A stretch of 64,000 bases of DNA, taken from contig CAXATH010000009.1 in the NCBI GenBank assembly GCA_963972195.1, positions 1 through 64,000 of the forward strand, given 5' to 3'. The position numbers and the translations under genes are program-made. Of this stretch, positions 54,669 to 62,691 are shown in pieces. How positions within the stretch are numbered: the stretch's first letter is position 1; each line of letters opens with the position of its first letter. The notes under the pieces were generated by a model, which worked only from the letters and a program-made list of their open reading frames with translations, was not told the origin of the DNA and made no database searches. Origin of the DNA: Litorimonas sp963972195. Lineage in GTDB: Bacteria; Pseudomonadota; Alphaproteobacteria; Caulobacterales; Maricaulaceae.

Positions 54669-55588
54669 TATTGCCACGCACGGTCCGCAACCGCCTCCTC
54701 CAATTGAACATGCGCTTCGGCACATCCTTTCGCCAGATCGCGAACACGTTTGATATATTCCTGCCTCTGCGTCGGCGAGACCACGCCCCGCGCATCCAGA
54801 AGGTTAAACAGATGGGACGCTTTCAACGCATGCTCGTAAGCGGGCAAAGGAAGCGGTTTTTCCAGGCCAAGCAAATGCATACATTCTGCCTCCGCCATTT
54901 TAAATTTCTCAAGGATTTTATCCGTGTCAGCATGCTCGAAATTATAGGTCGATTGCTGGACTTCGTTCTGATGAAAGACATCGCCGTAAAGCACTTCCGG
55001 CGAGCCGTTTTTTTCATTCGCCTCGGTGAAAACGAGGTCGTAAACATTTTCGACGCCCTGCACATACATGGCGAGGCGCTCCAGCCCATAGGTCAATTCC
55101 CCGGAAACCAATTCGACATCCATGCCGCCGACCTGTTGGAAATAGGTATATTGGCTAACTTCCATTCCATCGCACCAGACTTCCCAGCCAAGGCCCCAGG
55201 CCCCCACCGTCGGGTTTTCCCAGTCATCTTCGACAAAGCGTATATCGTGCAAATCGCGGTTGATACCAATTGCGTCGAGAGAGCCGAGATAAAGCTCCTG
55301 AAAATTAGCTGGGTTCGGCTTCATGATCACCTGGAACTGGTAATAATGCTGCAAGCGGTTCGGATTGTCGCCATACCGGCCGTCGGCCGGGCGGCGCGAC
55401 GGCTGAACATAGGCCACATTCCACGGTTTCGGGCCGAGGGACCGCAACACAGTCGCCGGGTGCAAAGTCCCTGCCCCGACTTCGGTATCAAACGGCTGAA
55501 GTATCACGCAGCCCTGCTTCGCCCAATAATTTTGAAGCGTCAGGATGAGCCCCTGAAAAGAGAGCGTTTGAGTAGGTTTATCGGACAT
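54668..55588 (-). CDS. glyQ: Glycine--tRNA ligase alpha subunit
   Basis: This 306-residue catalytic subunit is a class II synthetase. It has SFQGLILTLQNYWAKQGC, VGAGTLHPATVLRSLGP, QPSRRPADGRYGDNPNR and GWEVWCDGMEVSQYTYFQQ, all typical. I chose the ATG at 55588, which gives the standard N terminus; a GTG at 55618 would add ten residues. The stop overlaps glyS. No strong ribosome-binding site is visible upstream of the ATG. Confidence 0.97.
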   Translation of the reverse strand: MSDKPTQTLSFQGLILTLQNYWAKQGCVILQPFDTEVGAGTLHPATVLRSLGPKPWNVAYVQPSRRPADGRYGDNPNRLQHYYQFQVIMKPNPANFQELYLGSLDAIGINRDLHDIRFVEDDWENPTVGAWGLGWEVWCDGMEVSQYTYFQQVGGMDVELVSGELTYGLERLAMYVQGVENVYDLVFTEANEKNGSPEVLYGDVFHQNEVQQSTYNFEHADTDKILEKFKMAEAECMHLLGLEKPLPLPAYEHALKASHLFNLLDARGVVSPTQRQEYIKRVRDLAKGCAEAHVQLEEAVADRAWQ

Positions 55589-55685
55589 AACGAAGCCAGT
55601 GTAATTTTTGCGAGACACTATTCATGCGTGGTTGAATTTCAACCCTTTAACGCTATTCCAACCAATTGCTGATACACAAAGTCAC

Positions 55686-55796
55686 ATGAGACTTATAAAT
55701 TCCATAAAATCTGCTCTCATGGCCCTGTTTGAGGGGGTAACTCCTCGGAGAAACAACTGGCCGATAGAGAGTTTTGAAGACTGGACGCTCGAATAG
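55686..55796 (+). CDS. Possible 36-residue small protein
   Basis: This short ATG-started frame encodes a basic then acidic peptide ending WPIESFEDWTLE. There is no ribosome-binding site, and a longer frame from 55608 is equally open. It lies in the gap between glyQ and DUF2007. I do not recognise it; it may be chance or a remnant of a longer gene. Confidence 0.25.
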   Translation: MRLINSIKSALMALFEGVTPRRNNWPIESFEDWTLE

Positions 55797-55810
55797 CTTT
55801 ACTGTCGGGC

Positions 55811-56026
55811 CTATTGAAGGTCGCCTTCTAACCCCGCCAAGGTGAGTGCGCGTCGTGCGGCTTCCACGTCTTCTTTAATGACCATTAGTCGTTTGGGAAT
55901 CATGATTCCCGGTTCAATGATGGACATATTCTGGTCCATAACAAAGCACTCTATCGTCGCGTCTTTCAAAACTGCTTCGGCAAAACTGATGGTCGCCGGA
56001 TTGTTCGTTTTTATAATGGCTATCAT
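55811..56026 (-). CDS. DUF2007 family small protein
   Basis: This 71-residue protein starts IAIIKTNNPATISFAEAVL and carries CFVMDQNMSI and PKRLMVIKEDVEAARRAL, the pattern of the DUF2007 ACT-like family sometimes called putative signal-transducing proteins. The ATG at 56026 gives the normal family length; a farther upstream start at 56110 would run into the promoter of the prenyl synthase gene. It is divergent from ispB, a conserved arrangement in this class. Function unknown. Confidence 0.85.
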   Translation of the reverse strand: MIAIIKTNNPATISFAEAVLKDATIECFVMDQNMSIIEPGIMIPKRLMVIKEDVEAARRALTLAGLEGDLQ

Positions 56027-56130
56027 TTCTGTGCTTTCTTCTGCAAAGCTGCCATGTGCGGCACTAAAACCCTTGTGAGTAGCGCTAGCGCAGACTACAT
56101 ATAACGCCAAACAAAAAAGGCCTTATACGT

Positions 56131-57147
56131 GTGAGTGCACCCGCCACAGTTCGAAAAACATCCTCAGACAAATCTCCGGCGGAAACGCTCTGGGACTTGG
56201 CGCGTGAGGATATGGCCGCCGTTGACGCCCTGATTCTGGATCGGATGCAAAGCCCTGTGGGCCTCATCCCCAATCTGGCGCAGCATTTGGTCGGCGCGGG
56301 CGGAAAACGGCTTAGGCCGCTTCTGACCGTCTCAACGGCCGCCATGCTCGGGTATAAAGGCACAAGCCACCATAAATTGGCGGCTGCTGTTGAATTTATC
56401 CATTCCGCCACGCTTTTACATGATGATGTCGTGGATGAGAGCTCGCTCCGGCGCGGCAAAAAACCCGCCAACCTTATCTGGGGCAATAGCGCCTCTATTT
56501 TGGTGGGGGACTTCCTATTTGCCCGGGCTTTCAACCTAATGGTCGAAACGGATTCTATGGAAGCTTTAGGTATTTTGTCCAACGCCTCGTCCGTTATTGC
56601 CGAAGGCGAAGTGCATCAGCTTGCTGCCTTGCGGAATCTAAAAATGACCGAGGCTGACTATATGTCGGTTATCAAAGCCAAGACGGCCGCCCTCTTCGCC
56701 GCCGCCACTGAAGTCGCCCCGGTTATCGCCGAACGCCCAGACGCAGAGCGGGCCGCGCTACGGGATTACGGCCTGAAAATCGGATTAGCGTTTCAGCTTG
56801 TGGATGATGCTCTGGATTATGGCGGACTCGAAAGCGCGCTCGGCAAATCTGTCGGAGATGATTTCCGCGAAGGGAAAATGACCCTTCCGGTTATTCGGGC
56901 GCTAGAGACGGCCTCGGATGAAGAACGCGCGTTCTGGCGCCGCGTCATCGTCGATCACGACCAGAAACCTGTCGATCTGGAAACGGCTGTGTCTTACCTT
57001 CGCTCCGCCGGCGCCTTGCAAAGCACAATGGAAATGGCGAAGCAATTTTCTATCGACGCGCGAGAGGCCTTGATGGTCTTTGAGCCTTCCCCTTGGCGGG
57101 ACACATTAGCGGATCTCGCCGATTATGTCGTGGAGCGGATTAGCTAG
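56131..57147 (+). CDS. ispB: Polyprenyl (octaprenyl/decaprenyl) diphosphate synthase
   Basis: This 338-residue trans-prenyltransferase makes the isoprenoid tail of ubiquinone. The two Asp-rich motifs are LLHDDVVDES and FQLVDDALDYGG. Others are GGKRLRPLL and KTAALFAAATE. The start is GTG at 56131 with AAAAGG about ten bases upstream. Chain length cannot be set from this alone. Its end overlaps the convergent glycosyltransferase gene by 8 bp. Confidence 0.95.
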   Translation: MSAPATVRKTSSDKSPAETLWDLAREDMAAVDALILDRMQSPVGLIPNLAQHLVGAGGKRLRPLLTVSTAAMLGYKGTSHHKLAAAVEFIHSATLLHDDVVDESSLRRGKKPANLIWGNSASILVGDFLFARAFNLMVETDSMEALGILSNASSVIAEGEVHQLAALRNLKMTEADYMSVIKAKTAALFAAATEVAPVIAERPDAERAALRDYGLKIGLAFQLVDDALDYGGLESALGKSVGDDFREGKMTLPVIRALETASDEERAFWRRVIVDHDQKPVDLETAVSYLRSAGALQSTMEMAKQFSIDAREALMVFEPSPWRDTLADLADYVVERIS

Positions 57148-58195
57148 TTCGCGGAAGAAGCCGACTGGCAATCACGTATAGAGCCGACACAACGGCAATA
57201 TTGATCGCAAAAAACACGGGCGACGCAATACGTCCAGACTGCACGGCAAAGATGGATATATTGGCGAAGACCAATCCTAAAATGCTGTAAATCCATGTCA
57301 CCTGCAGATGCGAAACACCCCTTTTGATAAGCCGCTGATAAATATGATCGCGATGCGCCGTTAACAAATTCTGCTTACGCTTCGCCCTGGAGGCCAGCGT
57401 CAGTAAAACATCTGCCAACAGTGGCAGAATTAAAAGCGGCCCCAAGAATAAGAGCCCTCCGCCAACGGATATATTTGCAAGTGAGAGGCTCGCGAGCGCA
57501 AAAACAAATCCCGCCAATAGAGATCCGGTGTCGCCCAGAAAAATCGCCGCTTTACGCCTTTGATTATAGGGTAAGAAACCAAGAAATCCGACGATCAAAA
57601 CGCCGCATAAGAAGACGGACAAAACCGAGCCACTGCTCAGCCCTATAACCGCCAAGACAAAAGACGCGATAACCAGCATATTGGTGATCAAGCCATTGGC
57701 TCCGTCCATAAAGTTGACGGCATTGACGACGGCGAATACCCAGAGCGTGGCGCCTAGAAATCCGATGATAGAGGGAATAGCGACTGAGCCTCCTTCCAGC
57801 GGAAACGCCAGCGGAAAACCAACCGAATAGGCCCCGGCCCCGGATAATATTACCATAATCCCGAATTTGAGTTTTGCGGATAAGTGAAAAATGTCATCGC
57901 ACAGCCCCAAAAGCCCCATGGCAAACACCAGAGAGAGTATTTGAGGAAAGTTAGCCGGAAAATAAGGCAGTAAAAAGGAATGCATCAGCGCTAATGCCAG
58001 GGCGGAGATACCGTATGCGGCAACAAGGCCTACGCCCCCCGAGGTCGGAGTAACGCGCTCATGATTACTTCTGGCATTGGGCGTATCTCCCAATCCGGCC
58101 AATACCATAAACCCCGTAACCGCAAGGCTGGTAAAAAGCCCGAGCCCGGCCATATTTATAAACGGCCAAAGGTGAGCCCACATTACATCACTCAT
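57140..58195 (-). CDS. WecA/MraY-family undecaprenyl-phosphate sugar-1-phosphate transferase
   Basis: This 351-residue integral membrane protein has about ten hydrophobic segments. Family motifs are GLGDTPNARSNHERVTPTSGG in outline, LLGLCDDIF, NAVNFMDGANGL, FLGDTGSLLAGF and HRDHIYQRLI. The His-rich loop HRDHIYQRL fits the WecA/TagO-like branch more than MraY, so it likely starts synthesis of O-antigen or another surface glycan by loading a sugar phosphate onto undecaprenyl phosphate. It overlaps ispE by 8 bp. No other glycan genes lie nearby. Confidence 0.9.
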   Translation of the reverse strand: MSDVMWAHLWPFINMAGLGLFTSLAVTGFMVLAGLGDTPNARSNHERVTPTSGGVGLVAAYGISALALALMHSFLLPYFPANFPQILSLVFAMGLLGLCDDIFHLSAKLKFGIMVILSGAGAYSVGFPLAFPLEGGSVAIPSIIGFLGATLWVFAVVNAVNFMDGANGLITNMLVIASFVLAVIGLSSGSVLSVFLCGVLIVGFLGFLPYNQRRKAAIFLGDTGSLLAGFVFALASLSLANISVGGGLLFLGPLLILPLLADVLLTLASRAKRKQNLLTAHRDHIYQRLIKRGVSHLQVTWIYSILGLVFANISIFAVQSGRIASPVFFAINIAVVSALYVIASRLLPRTS

Positions 58196-59033
58196 GCAGA
58201 TCCCCTAACTGGCAGGCCTTGACCCACCACTGAGAATTGGATGTTCTAATGGCGTTTGCAGCAACTTGCGAGGCCTCCATGGTTTCAAATAGACCAAAAC
58301 AACTGGCGCCGCTTCCGCTCATTCTGGCGAGCTGACATCCATCTTGCATCTCAATTTGGGACAACACCTGATCAATAATAGGGGCTTTTTTAATCGCCAC
58401 GGCTTGCAAATCATTCTGACCCGCTAAAGCTCTTTCCAAAAGGCTGCCCTGAGAGGCATTTCGCTCAGGCTCGTTCTCCCGCTCTATGGAATCAAAGGCT
58501 TTGAATATTGCCCCCGTTGATATCGCTACCAGCGGGTTCACCAATATCGCCGGAATCTGCCCCAAACCCAAGACAGGCGTCACGTCTTCTCCAACACCTC
58601 GCATGAGGGCCGTTCGCGACTGTCTACAAACAGGCACGTCAGCGCCGACATCAACATCATTGACGCGCTGGGTTGGGTCAAAGCGCCTCAGCACAGCGGC
58701 GGCATTCGCGCTCCCCCCGCCAAGACCGGCAGAGATAGGAATATTCTTTTGCAACCGCACTTTCTGAGAGGGAGCCTGAGCAAGGTTAAGGGCTTTCATA
58801 ATCAGATTATCGGAATTGGCTTCCAGCCCTTCGGCGAAAGGGCCGGCTATCTCAAGCCCTGACGCCTCCGCAGCCTCGAAACAAAGTTCGTCGCCAAAGT
58901 CAGCAAAGACAACCAGACTATCGACAGGGTGATATCCTTCGTGCTCGCCTTGCGAAATCAATCTGCCAACATGAAGGGTGAGATTGACTTTAGCCCGCGC
59001 AATTTCCGTGATTATACCTTCGTCGGCAATCAT
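58188..59033 (-). CDS. ispE: 4-diphosphocytidyl-2-C-methyl-D-erythritol kinase
   Basis: This 281-residue GHMP kinase is the fourth step of the MEP isoprenoid pathway. Motif 1 is ARAKVNLTLHVG; the ATP-binding loop is PISAGLGGGSANAAA; motif 3 is MSGSGASCFGLF. It is shorter than average by a few residues. It lies between the TPR gene (8 bp upstream) and the transferase (8 bp overlap), likely one transcription unit. Confidence 0.96.
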   Translation of the reverse strand: MIADEGIITEIARAKVNLTLHVGRLISQGEHEGYHPVDSLVVFADFGDELCFEAAEASGLEIAGPFAEGLEANSDNLIMKALNLAQAPSQKVRLQKNIPISAGLGGGSANAAAVLRRFDPTQRVNDVDVGADVPVCRQSRTALMRGVGEDVTPVLGLGQIPAILVNPLVAISTGAIFKAFDSIERENEPERNASQGSLLERALAGQNDLQAVAIKKAPIIDQVLSQIEMQDGCQLARMSGSGASCFGLFETMEASQVAANAIRTSNSQWWVKACQLGDLHE

Positions 59034-59041
59034 AAGCCGAT

Positions 59042-60769
59042 TTAGGGCGCCGCAACCGCAGAGCTGAGTCCGGATTTCAATTTATTTTCGATGGTCTCAC
59101 GTTCTTCGTCTGTGGGTTCATACAGGAGAGCGCGCTCCCATTGATATCCGGCTTCGCGATACCGCCCTAATTTCCAATAGACGTCTCCTAAATGGTCGAC
59201 GATCGTGGCAGAAGACGGCGATAGTTCGACGGCTTTCTCAAGCTGGGTTTTTGCCTCTTGATATTGGCCCAGCTTGTAGTGAGCCCACCCCAGACTGTCG
59301 ATAATCGCCCCGCTTTGAGGCTCCAATTCAACCGCCTTGTTGATCATTTCAAAGGCTCTCTCAAGATTTTCACCCCGGTCCACCCAAGTGTACCCAAGAT
59401 AATTCAGCGCATCCGCGTTTTCAGGTTCGATTTCCAAAACCCGCAGAAAATCAGCCTCTGCCTTTTCCCATTGCTTTAGACGCTCGTAAATAATGCCTCT
59501 GAAATAAAGAGGCTGCGTATTCTTTTTAACCTCGTCCCCGCTCATGGACTCAATAATGGCGGTATAGATGGGCAAAGCGTCTTTATATTTTTCCCGGATC
59601 AAGCGGGCCCGCCCGAGGGCTTCACGCGTCACGAAGGTTTCATGCTTATCATTGACGTCTTCTAGAACTTTAAGGGCCTTCTCATCTTCTTCATCCGCAA
59701 AATAGAGATTGGCTTCGGACAAGCGCGCCGAAATCACATATGAAGATTTCTCGGGGAAGCTTTTGTAAATTTTCATCGCTTCTTCAGAGCGTTCTGTATT
59801 TTCCAGCAAACTGGCCAGCCAAAGCTGAGCCTTTTCATTGTCCGGATCTACATGCAGCGCAAGTCTGAGATAAACTTCCGCCGCATCTGGAGCTCTGTTT
59901 CGTAGGAAAAATTCATATGCGGGATCTGTGAGCGCACGAGACAGCTGAGCGTTTGAACTCAGCGGCTCATCAATTTTTTCTCCGTCACGCAAAGTCTCGG
60001 TGTAGGTTTTTAAAGGTCCGCTCTCGAGCCCCGTGTCGTCAATATAGGTCTCAAGTCTCTCCAGAGCCTTTTTCCGTTGACCGCTATTAGCTAGAAATCG
60101 CGCGGTAGCCAGAGCTGTCTCAACGGTTGACTGACTTGTGTCTTTCAACTCTTCAAACGCCTCATTTGCGGCAGACCTATTGCCTTCCAGAGCTTCGAGA
60201 TTCGCAATTTGCAACTTTGCCAACTCGCCAAAATAGGGCCGGGAGGCCTGTTGTTTGAACGCTGTCCGAGCGTCTTCTTCATTGCCCAATTCATATTCAT
60301 TCCAACCATTCGTAAACGCCATCACAATACCCATCGTGATATCGGCGCTATTCGGGTCGAGATAAGTCTTTGCGGTTGAATTTTCTCCGCGGTTGAAGGC
60401 GTCTATGGCGAGTATAGCCTGCGCCATGCTCTCAGTATCATCCACGGCATGAACTTTTGCCGCCAATTTACTGGCTTTGTCAAAATCACCTGCTGTCAAA
60501 GCCGAGGTAATTGCGCGGCGTCCAATGCTTACATTGGTCGGGTCGGCTTCGAAAGCACGCGTGTAATATTTCTCGCGCGCCTCGGAATCTTCTAGAAAAT
60601 TAGCGTAAGTTCCGGCCAGATAGTCGCCTAAAAGCGATGCATCTTCGGGCTCATTCATGAACGACATTTCTTCAGCCGCTTGCGCGCCGCTGGCCGCCCA
60701 TACGCTCATTATCGCGAGGGCGGAAACGGAAACGGCTTTGAAAGGCCGATATAATTCTGAAAGTGTCAT
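59042..60769 (-). CDS. Exported tetratricopeptide repeat protein
   Basis: This 575-residue protein has a signal peptide (about 1-31, ending ASGAQAA). It consists of about 12 helical TPR-like units, clearest in the C-terminal half (AEADFLRVLEIEPENADALNYLG, AKTQLEKAVELSPSS, W-x2-A-Y/L-x-P pattern in outline). It is probably periplasmic and mediates protein contacts; alphaproteobacterial members next to ispE are of unknown function. The ATG at 60769 is used; a TTG one codon upstream is possible. Confidence 0.88.
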   Translation of the reverse strand: MTLSELYRPFKAVSVSALAIMSVWAASGAQAAEEMSFMNEPEDASLLGDYLAGTYANFLEDSEAREKYYTRAFEADPTNVSIGRRAITSALTAGDFDKASKLAAKVHAVDDTESMAQAILAIDAFNRGENSTAKTYLDPNSADITMGIVMAFTNGWNEYELGNEEDARTAFKQQASRPYFGELAKLQIANLEALEGNRSAANEAFEELKDTSQSTVETALATARFLANSGQRKKALERLETYIDDTGLESGPLKTYTETLRDGEKIDEPLSSNAQLSRALTDPAYEFFLRNRAPDAAEVYLRLALHVDPDNEKAQLWLASLLENTERSEEAMKIYKSFPEKSSYVISARLSEANLYFADEEDEKALKVLEDVNDKHETFVTREALGRARLIREKYKDALPIYTAIIESMSGDEVKKNTQPLYFRGIIYERLKQWEKAEADFLRVLEIEPENADALNYLGYTWVDRGENLERAFEMINKAVELEPQSGAIIDSLGWAHYKLGQYQEAKTQLEKAVELSPSSATIVDHLGDVYWKLGRYREAGYQWERALLYEPTDEERETIENKLKSGLSSAVAAP

Positions 60770-60802
60770 CAATGTCTGCTTTGCCGTAATGATTAGATCA
60801 AA

Positions 60803-62488
60803 CTACATATTTGAGTAATTCGGACCGCCCCCGCCTTCAGGAACTGTCCAAACAATATTCTTGCTCGGGTCTTTCAAATCGCATGTTTTGCAGTGGATAC
60901 AGTTCTGCGCATTGATTTGGAACCGCGGATTCGATCCGTCATCCTCGCGTACGACTTCATAAACCCCTGCCGGGCAATAACGCTGCGCGGGTTCATCATA
61001 GACCGGAAGATTAACGTCAATCGGGATCGAAGGATCAATCAGCTTCAGATGTCCTGGTTCATCTTCGCGGTGGTTCGTCGCCGTGAAGCTTACATTTGTG
61101 AGGCGATCAAAGGTAAGAACCCCATCTGGTTTCGGATAATCGATAGGTTTGTGTTTGTCTTTTGGCTCGGTGGAGAGTGCATCATCCTTGGCATGTTTCA
61201 GCGTGCCGAAAATATTGAATTTCGCGATTGTCGCGGCCCACATATCCATACCGCCCAAGAGCATTCCGCCAAGGAAGGGGCCGAATTTGGCATTAAGAGG
61301 CGCGACATTGCGAACAGGCCGCAGGTCATCACCGATCAATCCGTTGTGCAATTCATCATCATAATCGACGAGTTCGTCGCCCTGACGACCCGTTTGCAAC
61401 GCGTTATAAGCTGCATCCGCCGCCGCAATGCCGGAGAGCATCGCGTTATGATTTCCCTTAATCCGCGGAAGATTTACGAGCCCTGCCGTACAGCCTAATA
61501 ACGCTCCGCCCGGGAAGCAGACTTTAGGAACAGACTGTATTCCGCCTTTCGTGACCACGCGGCCGCCATAGGAAACGCGTTTTCCGCCCTTCAATAGCTC
61601 TGCGATTTCCGGATGAGTTTTCCATTTCTGGAATTCCGCATAAGGATAAAGATAAGGGTTTTTATAATTCAGATCGACAATCAAACCTAGAAAGACCTGA
61701 TTGTTTTCAGCGTGATAAATAAAGGAGCCCCCGCCCTGCTTGGCGCCCAATGGCCAGCCTGACGTATGGACTACTCGTCCTTCAGAGTGTTTTTCGGGAT
61801 CGATATCCCAGATTTCTTTCATGCCGAGACCGAATTTCTGAGGCTGGCAATCCGAATCAAGACCAAATTTCGCAATGGCCATTTGAGAGAGCGAACCGCG
61901 AGCGCCCTCCGATAGGAAAACATATTTCCCGTGTAGCTCCATACCTGGCTCGTAACCCGGACCTTTAGAGCCGTCTTTTTGGTGACCGAATTCCCCCGCG
62001 ACAACGCCTTTGAGAGAGCCGTCCTCGCGGTAGACCAGATCTGAGCATGACATGCCCGGGAAAATTTCTACGCCGAGATTTTCAGCCTGTTCCGCCATCC
62101 AGCGGCATGTACTCGCCATGGAAACAATATAATTTCCTTCATTATGCATCAGCGGCGGCATTAGAAAGTTTGGCAGGCGGAAAGACCCCGCCGGGCCCAA
62201 TATCAGAAGCTTGTCTTCTGTGACTTTGGTTTTGACCGGGCATCCGCTCATAGTTTCAAAGTCTGGAAAGAGCTTTTTCAAACCAACAGGGTCAATAACG
62301 GCCCCCGATAGTATGTGCGCCCCGACTTCCGAGCCTTTTTCCAAAACAACGACAGAGAGGTCAGCGTCCAATTGCTTCAGGCGTATAGCGGCAGACAGAC
62401 CTGCCGGGCCCGCGCCGACGATGACCACGTCGTATTCCATGCTTTCACGTTGCACTGAGTTTTCTGTTTCGGCGGCTGTTTCTGACAT
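60803..62488 (-). CDS. Electron transfer flavoprotein-ubiquinone oxidoreductase
   Basis: This 561-residue enzyme passes electrons from fatty-acid and amino-acid dehydrogenases via ETF to ubiquinone. The FAD-binding site is DVVIVGAGPAGLSAAIRL. The C terminus has the 4Fe-4S cluster ligands in CPAGVYEV and CIHCKTCDLKDP, and ends GGGGPNYSNM. Membrane association is through a hydrophobic region. The start and length are standard. It diverges from the RimK-like gene. Confidence 0.97.
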   Translation of the reverse strand: MSETAAETENSVQRESMEYDVVIVGAGPAGLSAAIRLKQLDADLSVVVLEKGSEVGAHILSGAVIDPVGLKKLFPDFETMSGCPVKTKVTEDKLLILGPAGSFRLPNFLMPPLMHNEGNYIVSMASTCRWMAEQAENLGVEIFPGMSCSDLVYREDGSLKGVVAGEFGHQKDGSKGPGYEPGMELHGKYVFLSEGARGSLSQMAIAKFGLDSDCQPQKFGLGMKEIWDIDPEKHSEGRVVHTSGWPLGAKQGGGSFIYHAENNQVFLGLIVDLNYKNPYLYPYAEFQKWKTHPEIAELLKGGKRVSYGGRVVTKGGIQSVPKVCFPGGALLGCTAGLVNLPRIKGNHNAMLSGIAAADAAYNALQTGRQGDELVDYDDELHNGLIGDDLRPVRNVAPLNAKFGPFLGGMLLGGMDMWAATIAKFNIFGTLKHAKDDALSTEPKDKHKPIDYPKPDGVLTFDRLTNVSFTATNHREDEPGHLKLIDPSIPIDVNLPVYDEPAQRYCPAGVYEVVREDDGSNPRFQINAQNCIHCKTCDLKDPSKNIVWTVPEGGGGPNYSNM

Positions 62489-62691
62489 TTTATGTTTTAC
62501 CTTTACTCATAACAGGTCTGAAACCTTTAAGTCTCATCGATAGTTCCCTAAAGGGATTAGAGAGTATTCGCGCGCGGGACAAGGACGCGTCTCGTCACAG
62601 ACAAAATAAAATCAGGCCTGACCGGCCTCAATATATAGTTCAGGAGAGTATCATTCCTTCTACAGATGACAAAAAGCCGATTAATCTCCTT

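Noticed and set aside
54671..55672. Open frame of 333 codons antisense to glyQ
   Set aside because: Entirely complementary to glyQ, with no start signal or family resemblance.
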